This document shows, piece by piece, positions 38,353 to 45,359 of a DNA stretch of 64,000 nt. The stretch covers positions 1 through 64,000 of the forward strand of contig JAMIFM010000032.1 of NCBI GenBank assembly GCA_035906255.1, written 5' to 3'. The DNA is from SB11 sp035906255 (lineage in GTDB: Bacteria > Bacteroidota > Bacteroidia > UBA8524). Below the pieces are notes generated by a model that saw only the letters and a list, made by a program, of their open reading frames with translations, was not told the DNA's origin and ran no database searches. Every line of letters starts with the position of its first letter. Position 1 is the stretch's first letter. A program made the translations under genes and the position numbers.

Positions 38353-39363
38353 ATGAAATACAGGCAATTGGGCAATACAGGTATTTATATCTCAGAAATA
38401 GGTATGGGTATGTGGCTTAACTTTAAGGTTGGTGGCGATAAAGAAACCATGTATGGCATACTAAATAAGGCCGTAGATAACGGTATCAATTTTTTTGATA
38501 CTGCTGATATGTATTACAAAGGTGAAAGTGAAAAGGTGCTGGGTGACTGGATGGCAGGCAAAAACCGACAGGAGTTGGTGGTGGCAACCAAAGTATTCGG
38601 GCCGATGAGTAATCATTGGATGGCGCAGGGACTTTCGGTGCGGCACATACGAAATGCTTGCGAAGACAGTTTGCAACGTTTGCGCACTGATTATATCGAC
38701 CTTTACCAATGCCACCGTTACGATATTGATACCCCGTTGGAAGAAACCTGCTATGCCATGCACAACCTTGTTGAGCGCGGATATATTTTACATTGGGGCG
38801 TGAGCCAATGGACGGCGGTGCAAATTGTGAATGCAATACGCATTTGTGAACGAAACGGGTGGAGAAAACCTATTAGTAACCAGCCCATTTATAATATGCT
38901 GAACCGTAGCCTTGAAGTGGATGTGATGGATGTATGCCATACTGAAGGACTGGGGTTAGTGTGCTACTCGCCGTTGGCGCAAGGCTTGTTAACGGGCAAG
39001 TACACCCGTGATACCGTACCCGATGATTCAAGGATGGCTGATGAAAACATCGGAACATTCTTTCCGCGCAAACGTATGACGGATGATTTTTTTGATATGC
39101 AGGAACAATTGTTGAAAATAGCCCAAAGTCTCAACTGCACAATGCCCGCGTTGGCATTGGCTTGGGCACTCAACAAAAAGCCCGTTACCTCATTAATTAT
39201 AGGCGCGTCACGTTCAGAGCAGGTGGATGATAACTGCGCTGCAATCGAAGTTGAAATTACTGCTGAGATTGATGAGCAAATAGAAGAGTTATTGCAAAAT
39301 GCCCCTGTTGACCAATACAGTGGGGTGCGTGTGGGTTGGGGTATTGTTAAAAAAGGGTATTGA
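38353..39363 (+). CDS. Aldo/keto reductase, Kv-beta-like
   Basis: A 336-residue NADPH-dependent oxidoreductase with a TIM-barrel fold. The catalytic set is visible: Asp in FFDTADMY with the following Tyr, Lys in VVATKVFG and His in YQCHRYDID. The C-terminal TSLIIGASRSEQVDDN is the cofactor-binding region. The sequence style (GNTGIYISEIGMGMWLNF) matches the potassium-channel beta-subunit branch. The substrate is unknown. The AraC gene begins 8 bases downstream. Confidence 0.92.
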   Translation: MKYRQLGNTGIYISEIGMGMWLNFKVGGDKETMYGILNKAVDNGINFFDTADMYYKGESEKVLGDWMAGKNRQELVVATKVFGPMSNHWMAQGLSVRHIRNACEDSLQRLRTDYIDLYQCHRYDIDTPLEETCYAMHNLVERGYILHWGVSQWTAVQIVNAIRICERNGWRKPISNQPIYNMLNRSLEVDVMDVCHTEGLGLVCYSPLAQGLLTGKYTRDTVPDDSRMADENIGTFFPRKRMTDDFFDMQEQLLKIAQSLNCTMPALALAWALNKKPVTSLIIGASRSEQVDDNCAAIEVEITAEIDEQIEELLQNAPVDQYSGVRVGWGIVKKGY

Positions 39364-39371
39364 TACAATAA

Positions 39372-40160
39372 ATGAACTATAGGGAAATAACACCAATACC
39401 TGCTTTGCAGCCTTATGTAAAGTTTTTTTGGACACTTGAAGTTAGTGGAGAAGCCAAAGGGGTTGAACGTGTGTTTCCTGACGGTTGTATTGAGTTAATA
39501 TTTCACCTTAAAACCCCTTTTTCAAGGCTAACAGATGCAGGAGTTATTGCACAACCCAAAGCATTTATTGTAGGGCAATTAACCAAAGCATTACACCTTT
39601 TACCCTCAGCGCAATCACAAATTTTGGCGTTGCGGTTTACCCCCTTTGGGTTGGCCGCTTTTACTAATATTCCGGTACAATTATTTAGCGGAGCAGAGGT
39701 TCTTATCGAAGATATTTGGGGTCACGATGCCTGCATACTCACCGAGCGTATAAATACCCTTTCTGTTGATAGAGCTATTGATGTATTGCAGCAGTTTCTG
39801 CTAAAAAAGGTACGGCACAAACACATAAACGTTCAGATAGGTAAAATTGCGGGTGATATTTTAGTAAGTGCCGGCGAAAAATCAGTGCAGTATTGGGCAG
39901 AGAATGCTAACCTTAGCGAACGGCAGTTTAACCGGAGTTTTAAGGCAAACGTTGGGGTATCGCCCAAAGAGTTTATAAAAATAGCTCGGTTTAATAAAGT
40001 GCTCAGTTTCTTTGAGACTGAAACGCCTGCAAATCTTGGTGCTTTTGCACTGCAATGCGGCTATTACGACCAAGCCCATTTTATCAAAGATTTCAGGGAA
40101 TACACGGGCATTACCCCGGGCAGTTTTGTGCAAGACAATAAAACATTAATCCCTGTTTAA
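39372..40160 (+). CDS. AraC-family transcriptional regulator
   Basis: A 262-residue protein. The N-terminal ~110 residues (YREITPIPALQPYVKFFWTLE ... GCIELIFHL) match the sensor-like domain that often precedes AraC HTH regions (DUF6597 type). The C-terminal ~100 residues hold the two AraC HTH motifs (WAENANLSERQFNRSFKANVGVSP, then FALQCGYYDQAHFIKDFREYTGITP). It may regulate the adjacent VOC or aldo/keto reductase genes. Confidence 0.9.
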   Translation: MNYREITPIPALQPYVKFFWTLEVSGEAKGVERVFPDGCIELIFHLKTPFSRLTDAGVIAQPKAFIVGQLTKALHLLPSAQSQILALRFTPFGLAAFTNIPVQLFSGAEVLIEDIWGHDACILTERINTLSVDRAIDVLQQFLLKKVRHKHINVQIGKIAGDILVSAGEKSVQYWAENANLSERQFNRSFKANVGVSPKEFIKIARFNKVLSFFETETPANLGAFALQCGYYDQAHFIKDFREYTGITPGSFVQDNKTLIPV

Positions 40161-40234
40161 TAACGTCCGATTTTTACAATACGGAATGTAGTTGCACAAA
40201 TAGTTTTGCATCACCTTTAAACAATAATATAACT

Positions 40235-40603
40235 ATGGAAAACCTTGTAAACTGGATTGAAATCCCCGCCCTTGATTTTGACAGGGCAGTTAAATTTTAC
40301 TCAACAATTTTAGGAGTAACAATTACCGCTAACGAATTTATGGGTACTCAAATGGGCTTTTTCCCGTCTGACGGCACCAATGTGTCGGGCGCAATTGTTC
40401 ACGGGATGAACTATGCACCTGCAAACGGGGGAGTATTGGTGTACCTGAATGGCGGTACTGACCTAAGTGTTCCGTTGGCTAAAGTTGAAGCAGCAGGCGG
40501 TAAGATAATTATGCCTAAAACCCAAATTTCAGATGATATGGGCTACTTCGCCGTGTTTAATGATTCAGAAGGAAACATCATGGCGTTTCATTCAATGAGT
40601 TAA
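40235..40603 (+). CDS. VOC-family (glyoxalase-like) protein
   Basis: A 122-residue single-domain vicinal-oxygen-chelate protein with two beta-alpha-beta-beta-beta modules: NWIEIPALDFDRAVKFYSTIL at the start and GYFAVFNDSEGNIMAFHS at the end. Family members bind a metal and act on small molecules or give drug resistance; the substrate is unknown. The next gene starts 1 base after the stop, so they are probably co-transcribed. Confidence 0.9.
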   Translation: MENLVNWIEIPALDFDRAVKFYSTILGVTITANEFMGTQMGFFPSDGTNVSGAIVHGMNYAPANGGVLVYLNGGTDLSVPLAKVEAAGGKIIMPKTQISDDMGYFAVFNDSEGNIMAFHSMS

Positions 40604-40604
40604 T

Positions 40605-41072
40605 ATGAAGATTATTTTAACCGTAATGGTTGGGCTTTTGATAACAGTTTCAACAAAAGCCCAAACCAATTTAAGTGTCACTGATTTTAGCTGGCTGGAA
40701 GGGAGTTGGCAGATTGATTTGAGCGAAATGCAAATTAAGGTGTTTGAGAGTTGGAAGAGAGGGGATGGGAATGCCTACCTTGGCGAAGGGTATGTGCTGA
40801 AAGGCAAAGATACCATTGTGAAAGAAGTGATAAAGATTGAAAAGATAGGCGAACATTGGGTGTGTATCGCCCAAATAAACGATAACGCCCCTGTGTTGTT
40901 TACGCTTAAAGCCGAATCAACTGCAAAAGCATTGGTTTTTGAAAATCTTGAGCACGACAATCCTCAACGCATACGCTATACATTCATCAGTAACAACGAG
41001 ATGATGGCTCGCACGGAGGCAACTGTTGAAGGCAAAACTGTGAGCGAGGATTATCCTTTTGTGCGCCGTTAG
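40605..41072 (+). CDS. DUF6265-like exported protein
   Basis: A 155-residue protein with signal peptide MKIILTVMVGLLITVSTKA and then the FSWLEGSWQ motif followed by FESWKRGDGNAYLGEGYVL, typical of DUF6265-like lipocalin-style proteins found in Bacteroidota. The role is unknown. It overlaps the stop of the minus-strand lipoprotein gene by 4 bases. Confidence 0.8.
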   Translation: MKIILTVMVGLLITVSTKAQTNLSVTDFSWLEGSWQIDLSEMQIKVFESWKRGDGNAYLGEGYVLKGKDTIVKEVIKIEKIGEHWVCIAQINDNAPVLFTLKAESTAKALVFENLEHDNPQRIRYTFISNNEMMARTEATVEGKTVSEDYPFVRR

Positions 41073-41536
41073 TGCCTTAATGTAACGGTATGATTTACCG
41101 TTGTACTGCCTTGCAAATCAGTAAATGTTAATACCAACTCAGTTGAAGTAAGAGTGGCTATACTGTATGTATAGCCATTCATATTTAATTTGGTTTCGTT
41201 ATTTAGAAACGACCAAGTGCCAATTTGTTCCTGCGGGTCGTTTGCATCGCACTTTGATGCGCCTTCGTCAATCGTCACACCTCCGTTTGTTGCAAATGTT
41301 ATAATATCATCTTTTTCGCATTGGGGCAAATACGCGTAATAATCAGTAAATGTATTTCCCAAACTGTCTTGCAATCCCGGGTTCACCGTCCAGCCTTTGT
41401 ACTTCCAAGAACTTGCTGTAAGTAATTCCTTTTTTGATACTTGCGGAGTGTTGTTATTGGCTGACGAGCCATCATTCTTACTACAAGAAGCAAACAGCAG
41501 CAAAACAAAAGCAAATAGAGGTAAATATGTTTTCAT
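41069..41536 (-). CDS. Lipocalin-like lipoprotein, unknown
   Basis: A 155-residue lipoprotein with signal MKTYLPLFAFVLLLFASC (lipobox FASC) and a short Ser/Asn linker. The mature part (ELLTASSWKYKGWTVNPG ... EQIGTWSFLNNETKLNMNG) has the pattern of small lipocalin-like proteins of Bacteroidota. The start is at the ATG at 41,536; five upstream in-frame residues would precede the signal peptide. Confidence 0.8.
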   Translation of the reverse strand: MKTYLPLFAFVLLLFASCSKNDGSSANNNTPQVSKKELLTASSWKYKGWTVNPGLQDSLGNTFTDYYAYLPQCEKDDIITFATNGGVTIDEGASKCDANDPQEQIGTWSFLNNETKLNMNGYTYSIATLTSTELVLTFTDLQGSTTVNHTVTLRH

Positions 41537-41639
41537 GCGGTGTATTATCATGGTAAAAGAGTATTAGCGGGGTATAAATTGTTGCCCGTCATTCCCAAAT
41601 ATACCCAATACCACAAAAAAAACTTTATTTGCGTTTACA

Positions 41640-41795
41640 ATGTCGCCTCAGATACAAAAAATAGCCAAGTTGTATGTATTGCCTGCACTATTAGCAATAC
41701 TGGTGTATTTTCCCTTATTTTATAATCTTGATAGGTTGCCGCTGATGCAATTTGACGAGGCAAGGGTGGCGATGTATGGGGGTAAAAACAAAACG
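41640..41795 (+). pseudogene. 5' fragment of a GT39/ArnT-type glycosyltransferase gene cut by the prophage
   Basis: An ATG at 41,640 opens a frame that reads as the start of an ArnT/PMT-type membrane glycosyltransferase: one hydrophobic helix (KLYVLPALLAILVYFPLFYN) and then LDRLPLMQFDEARVAM, where Asp-Glu-x-Arg is the conserved acidic motif after the first helix. After VAM (about 41,774) the frame runs into GGKNKT and a stop, matching no such protein. The gene is therefore broken near 41,775 by the left end of the prophage. The remaining ~450 codons are expected beyond the prophage right end, outside the window. Confidence 0.8.
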
Positions 41796-41888
41796 TAGTA
41801 AAGAGGGTTAAAGAAATTTTTGCCCAAACCGCCCACACGAGTAGGGAAAGCAACAAATTTTTGCTTACCTGCACAGAAAAACAAAACG
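41784..41888 (+). repeat. Pair of 12-bp direct repeats at the prophage left end
   Basis: AAAAACAAAACG occurs exactly at 41,784-41,795, within 10 bases of the inferred end, and again at 41,877-41,888. Mu-type transposases bind several repeats near each end, so these are candidate transposase sites. The motif ATTTTTGCC also occurs three times nearby (41,816; 42,074; 42,103). The whole 41,796-42,369 stretch has no convincing gene. Confidence 0.5.
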
Positions 41889-41963
41889 CACTTTTGTTTA
41901 ATTTTTGTTGGGGTATAGTTTAATTATTACCCAGCAGCAGGGCCATAACACCACAAAACCTTT

Positions 41964-42013
41964 AAAAGTGGCTGTATAAGCGTTTAAACGGCGTTTATGC
42001 AGCCACTTTTTTT
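41964..42013 (+). terminator. Imperfect 19-bp hairpin with T7 tail
   Basis: AAAAGTGGCTG (41964-41974) pairs with CAGCCACTTTT (42000-42010), and the inner bases extend the stem imperfectly around GTTTAAAC; seven T follow (42007-42013). It could stop transcription entering from the chromosome, or be part of the end structure. CGTTTAAAC is repeated at 42,042-42,050. Confidence 0.55.
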
Positions 42014-42135
42014 GCGCCCGCCACGCACGGGTATTTAAACACGTTTAAACAACAGTGGCAAGGGTTTGCGGCCATTTTTGCCGCACCAGGCTGCCAAATG
42101 CAATTTTTGCCACCCAAAACCACAAAAAAAAGTAT

Positions 42136-42171
42136 TAGGGTGACATTTAGGGTGACATTTAGGGTGACAAA
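42136..42171 (+). repeat. Three tandem 12-bp iterons (TAGGGTGACATT)
   Basis: TAGGGTGACATT is repeated at 42,136, 42,148 and 42,160, the last copy differing only in its final two bases. The exact 12-bp period in a non-coding region near the prophage left end suggests a protein-binding array such as a transposase, enhancer or repressor site. Confidence 0.7.
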
Positions 42172-42369
42172 AACAGTAAAAAAACTATTCCAAATAGGGT
42201 GGATGTGCATTTTTTAAGTGTCTTTAAATTTAAAAACGCTTGTTTTTTACCCCCATAAAAATATAATGAACCCAAAAAAAATTAAAATTAACATATTGAA
42301 AATGAATGTTTTAACCAAAAAAACACATGTTTTTTGTGTTTGGTTTGCCATTTTTGATATGTTTGTTAC

Positions 42370-42816
42370 ATGGAATACAAAGAAAATGAAACATTTGTGG
42401 CCAAAATGGGAGACAGTTCTACCGTAGGGTACTATACAAACGGCAAGCTGTATTATAAGCTAAGCCCAATTGCAAGATATTTTGGATACACTGATGGAAT
42501 TAGTAATGCCTACTATCCAAAAATAGGGTTGGATAACATTATACGTGTTGAAATGGGTAAGCAAAATATTGTATTTGTGAACCAAACCGGAGTTGAGAAT
42601 ATTTTAAAGTTTACTACTATGAATATACCCTATGACCGGATAAGTGCAGTATATAAAGATTTATTTAATATTGAAAGAGCGCCTGACGGAGCAGATTTTA
42701 CTTATAAATTTACTGATAACCAAATGCTTGAGATAATTTTTGAGATAAATACTGTGCTTAAACCCACTATGACATCCGGTTTGATTAAAAAGTTAAAAAA
42801 AGGAAAAATATTATGA
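42370..42816 (+). CDS. Hypothetical prophage left-end cargo protein
   Basis: A 148-residue protein not recognised. It opens with MEYKENETFVAKMGD and continues with NGKLYYKLSPIARYFGY, a mix of charged and aromatic residues and no signal peptide. The ending LIKKLKKGKIL is basic. The coding DNA is visibly more AT-rich than the early operon. It overlaps the start of the lipoprotein gene by 4 bases (ATGA), so the two are translationally coupled. Its place between the phage end and the repressor is typical of accessory lysogenic genes. Confidence 0.65.
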   Translation: MEYKENETFVAKMGDSSTVGYYTNGKLYYKLSPIARYFGYTDGISNAYYPKIGLDNIIRVEMGKQNIVFVNQTGVENILKFTTMNIPYDRISAVYKDLFNIERAPDGADFTYKFTDNQMLEIIFEINTVLKPTMTSGLIKKLKKGKIL

Positions 42817-43205
42817 AAAAACTATACGTTGCAGTTGCATTATGTTTTATTTTAGTGGGTTGTAGTAAATCAGATAACCCTAAACCCAATAATGTAGATA
42901 GCCGAAAAGTTTGCAATCAACTTACACAAGATATTTATGATGCAAATGGTAATATTACTCAATCTTTAAAATACTATTATTCTAACAATAGATTGGACAG
43001 TGTAGTTGCTAATGCTACTGGTGCAAAACAAACAACAATATACATATACAGCAATGCATACCAAAGAAGGGTTGAGTTTTATGTATCAGGAGTAAAGCAA
43101 TCAAACTTTGTTACACAAAAACTTGACTCGGAAGGGAATGTAATTGAATCACAATCAAGCCAACCAGGCACAGGAAAAGTAGTATATACATACTCATGCA
43201 ATTAA
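42813..43205 (+). CDS. Prophage-encoded lipoprotein
   Basis: A 130-residue lipoprotein: MKKLYVAVALCFILVGC with lipobox LVGC (Cys17), followed by SKSDNPKPNN. The mature part is rich in Tyr, Ser and Asn (YDANGNITQSLKYYYSNNRLDS), like short YD/RHS-style beta repeats. Expressed from the lysogen it would sit in the envelope; superinfection exclusion is one possibility but nothing in the sequence proves it. It converges on the repressor gene with a 4-base overlap. Confidence 0.75.
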   Translation: MKKLYVAVALCFILVGCSKSDNPKPNNVDSRKVCNQLTQDIYDANGNITQSLKYYYSNNRLDSVVANATGAKQTTIYIYSNAYQRRVEFYVSGVKQSNFVTQKLDSEGNVIESQSSQPGTGKVVYTYSCN

Positions 43206-43885
43206 CCTTCTGAGCGTATGCCCCCTAAAACGCGGGCTATAGTATAAACATCCGTATCAGGCTGTATAAGAATATCATCAAAAGCTGCATTATCGCTGCG
43301 CAATATCCAGGTGGATAAACTTGTGCCCTTGTGTATGCGTTTTATCAGCACCCCGTTCACCGTATCAATAACGTATATACTACCCCATACAATAAAAGCA
43401 TCTTTGCTTTGTTTTTTGCAGGCCACCAAATCACCTGAATTATAGGTGGGCATCATACTTTCGCCGCGCACAGGTATTATAAAATCTGCCTTTTTAAACT
43501 CAGGTATGTAGTAGTTTTCTAAAATATCCTTTTCCATCACCACAAAATCACCGGTACCCTTGCCCGCAAAAGCCTCTATGGGTACTAAGGGTATGCCTTT
43601 TTGGCTGCCATAAACAGCAGGCGGCTCTGCTGCTACCGTTATTTCACTACCGGGGGTGTTATAACCCTTATTAGCTTTCACCAACATCTCACCTTTACCA
43701 GTTATAATCCATTCTAAGTTTATATCAGGATACGCTTTGAGTATTTTCTCAATTTTGTCACTGCCAATATTGTGAGTTTTATCTAAAAACCCATTAGAAA
43801 GCCCAGATGCTTCATAAAAAGCACTCTTGCTAAGCCCCTTTTTTAATATATATAGCTTTATCCTTTCTGCTGAAGTTTGCTTCAT
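43202..43885 (-). CDS. CI-like repressor with S24 (LexA-type) peptidase domain
   Basis: A 227-residue protein. The N-terminal ~65 residues form an HTH (GLSKSAFYEASGLSNGFLDKT). The C-terminal half is an S24 peptidase: the nucleophile serine in VRGESMMPTYNSGD and the lysine in GVLIKRIHKG form the Ser/Lys dyad. Such repressors keep the phage silent and cleave themselves when RecA is activated by DNA damage, so this Mu-like phage may be SOS-inducible, unlike Mu itself. It is divergent from the early genes across a 74-bp control region. Confidence 0.92.
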   Translation of the reverse strand: MKQTSAERIKLYILKKGLSKSAFYEASGLSNGFLDKTHNIGSDKIEKILKAYPDINLEWIITGKGEMLVKANKGYNTPGSEITVAAEPPAVYGSQKGIPLVPIEAFAGKGTGDFVVMEKDILENYYIPEFKKADFIIPVRGESMMPTYNSGDLVACKKQSKDAFIVWGSIYVIDTVNGVLIKRIHKGTSLSTWILRSDNAAFDDILIQPDTDVYTIARVLGGIRSEG

Positions 43886-43959
43886 TTAGATAATTCTCAA
43901 ATTTTTTCTTGCTTAATTAGATTATACTCTATTATCTTTGTTCTCACAACTCCAAAGAT
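43886..43959. promoter_or_regulatory. Divergent early/repressor control region
   Basis: An early rightward promoter is seen as TTG (43,909-43,911), a 21-base spacer and TATCTTTG (43,933-43,940). TATCTTTG recurs as its reverse complement at 43,953-43,960, giving an 8-bp inverted repeat with a 12-bp centre over the likely transcription start and the ATG. The second half-site reads as a -7 box for the repressor gene on the minus strand. This is a plausible operator for the repressor or the small HTH protein. Confidence 0.6.
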
Positions 43960-44163
43960 ATGACAACAAAACAGAAAAAGAGAGGGTTTAAACACCTGAT
44001 TTTATACCCGGCAGTGGGTGAAATAACGGGGTGCACACCCGGCACAGTTAAACAAGTGCTAAACGGATACCGCCAAAATGAGTTGGTAGAAAAAGTGGCA
44101 GCGGGCTTTGAAAAGGGATACGAGATAGGCAAAGAGGAGATAATAAATAAAGTAAACGAGTAA
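43960..44163 (+). CDS. Small HTH protein (Ner/Cro-like)
   Basis: A 67-residue basic protein whose centre (VGEITGCTPGTVKQVLNGYRQN, about residues 19-40) reads as a helix-turn-helix. It is the first rightward gene and faces the S24 repressor, the place of Ner in Mu and Cro in lambda, so it probably shuts down repressor or early transcription. The ATG overlaps the second operator half-site. Confidence 0.7.
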   Translation: MTTKQKKRGFKHLILYPAVGEITGCTPGTVKQVLNGYRQNELVEKVAAGFEKGYEIGKEEIINKVNE

Positions 44164-44193
44164 CGAACCCACAACTACACCCCGAAAACTACT

Positions 44194-44466
44194 ATGCCAT
44201 TTATAAAATTTGAAGAAACCCCTACCGGGCCTGCTGAGTTGGCCCTTGCCAATGCCTTGCAGGATTTGTGCAGGGTAAGCAACATGAGCGATTGCCGCAA
44301 CCTTGCGCCTACCGTGCGTATGCTGGCAGAAAAGCACCTGTGCAATATGGTAACCGGCTGCGGCGGCAGCCACATATACATACACCGCGAGCATGAATTT
44401 GTAGTGGGCCAGCCGGCACACGAAAACAACCGACGCTGGGCCATTATTACCGATACCGAAGCATAA
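44194..44466 (+). CDS. Hypothetical early phage protein
   Basis: A 90-residue soluble protein, not recognised. It has NMSDCRNLAPTVRMLAEKHLCNMVTGC in the middle and GGSHIYIHREHEFVVGQPAHENNRRW near the end, with histidines and cysteines that might bind metal. It precedes the first diversified DGR target by 19 bases on the same strand and is probably co-transcribed. Confidence 0.65.
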   Translation: MPFIKFEETPTGPAELALANALQDLCRVSNMSDCRNLAPTVRMLAEKHLCNMVTGCGGSHIYIHREHEFVVGQPAHENNRRWAIITDTEA

Positions 44467-44485
44467 CCCCAAAAACAATAAATAT

Positions 44486-44833
44486 ATGAATTACCAAAAC
44501 ATCAAAACGTTTGAAGATGCGCTGGCAGTTACCGGCGAAACCTTTAACCTGCCTGACGGCCTTAGTGCCGACACCATTGCTTACGAAAAGCTAAAAATAG
44601 TAGCCAAAGCCCTGAACGAAGGATGGTATCCCGATTGGACGGACGGCAGCCAACGCAAATACCAGGTGGTTTTGTACAACTACCAACCCGGCGGCGTTGG
44701 CTTCGATGCTTCGAACTTCGCTTACTGGGCTACGGCTACGACCTGCGGCTCGCGCCTTTGCTACCCCTCTGCTGAAATTGCCCTGTATGCCGGTGAGCAA
44801 TTCCGCGACTTGTATAATCAATTTTTCAACTAA
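44486..44833 (+). CDS. DGR variable protein 1
   Basis: A 115-residue protein with no signal peptide. The first ~65 residues (FEDALAVTGE ... IAYEKLKIVAKALNEGWYPDW) are shared with the two other targets, then comes the variable segment at residues 68-92 (PGGVGFDASNFAYWATATTCGSRLC), followed by a conserved tail (SAEIALYAGEQFRDLYNQFF). Proteins with this architecture are common in Bacteroides phages and mobile elements. The varied stretch sits ~23 residues before the C-terminus. Binding partner unknown; by analogy with other DGRs the variable face should be a ligand-binding surface. Confidence 0.85.
   Translation: MNYQNIKTFEDALAVTGETFNLPDGLSADTIAYEKLKIVAKALNEGWYPDWTDGSQRKYQVVLYNYQPGGVGFDASNFAYWATATTCGSRLCYPSAEIALYAGEQFRDLYNQFFN
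44687..44761 (+). repeat. DGR variable repeat VR1
   Basis: 75 bases aligned without gaps to the template at 51,822. There are 13 differences at template adenines and one at a non-adenine, the final T to C. At variable sites A has become G, C or T. It lies 7.1 kb upstream of the template, on the same strand. Confidence 0.95.
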
Positions 44834-44848
44834 AACCCCAATAACACA

Positions 44849-45301
44849 ATGAAAAACGAACAATTTAAAACCCTTGAGGGCGCATTTGCCCACCATGACC
44901 TTGACCTGAACGACCTGCCCGAAGCAGCTAAGGCTATTAAAACCTTTGAGGATGCCTGCGCAAAATTAGGTATTGAACCTGCCCCCCTGCCCGAAGTAGG
45001 GCACTTGCCGCAGGAGTTTCATGCTCCCATTATTAACCACTACAAGGCAATGGTAATAACCAAAGCACTGAACGACGGGTGGACACCTGACTATACCGAC
45101 AATGACCAGTGGAAGTATGAACCCCGCTTTTGGATAGTAAAAGATGAGGATGCCCCCGGCGGCGTTGGCTTCGGTGCTTCGCTCTGCGGTTTCTGGGCTA
45201 CGTGTGCGAGCTGCGGCTCGCGCCTTTGCTTCGCCTCGGCAGAGTTGTGTATTTACGCCACCATACAATTTGAGGACATATACAGCGGGCTGCTGTTATA
45301 A
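44849..45301 (+). CDS. DGR variable protein 2
   Basis: A 150-residue paralogue of the protein at 44,486, 15 bases downstream. The N-terminal ~35 residues are extra, then AIKTFEDACAKLG, MVITKALNDGWTPDYTDNDQWKYE and the variable segment at residues 103-127 (PGGVGFGASLCGFWATCASCGSRLC). The tail SAELCIYATIQFEDIYSGLL matches the family. It has more cysteines in the variable part than its relatives. No signal peptide or membrane helix. Confidence 0.85.
   Translation: MKNEQFKTLEGAFAHHDLDLNDLPEAAKAIKTFEDACAKLGIEPAPLPEVGHLPQEFHAPIINHYKAMVITKALNDGWTPDYTDNDQWKYEPRFWIVKDEDAPGGVGFGASLCGFWATCASCGSRLCFASAELCIYATIQFEDIYSGLLL
45155..45229 (+). repeat. DGR variable repeat VR2
   Basis: 75 bases aligned to the template with 18 of its 20 adenines changed and one non-adenine difference, the same final T to C as in VR1 and VR3. 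This is the most diverged copy. Confidence 0.95.
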
Positions 45302-45359
45302 CGGCCCAACTCCCTGCACGGTGCGCTTAGGCGGGCTGTTCGATTCAGCCACAGGGGGC

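Noticed and set aside
41635..41874. A minus-strand frame across the prophage boundary
   Set aside because: It spans the host/phage junction, which a real gene could not, and opposes the recognisable glycosyltransferase start.
42136..42171. CRISPR-like tandem repeat
   Set aside because: The 12-bp units are directly adjacent with no spacers and there are no cas genes.
42218..42427. A 69-codon frame before the left-end cargo gene
   Set aside because: Low-complexity Lys/Asn/Ile content in AT-rich DNA and overlap with the better supported gene at 42,370.
44486..45301. Targets 1 and 2 as a simple tandem gene duplication without DGR involvement
   Set aside because: The proteins differ at ordinary positions outside the repeat, but inside it the changes from the template fall only on adenines, which drift after duplication would not give.
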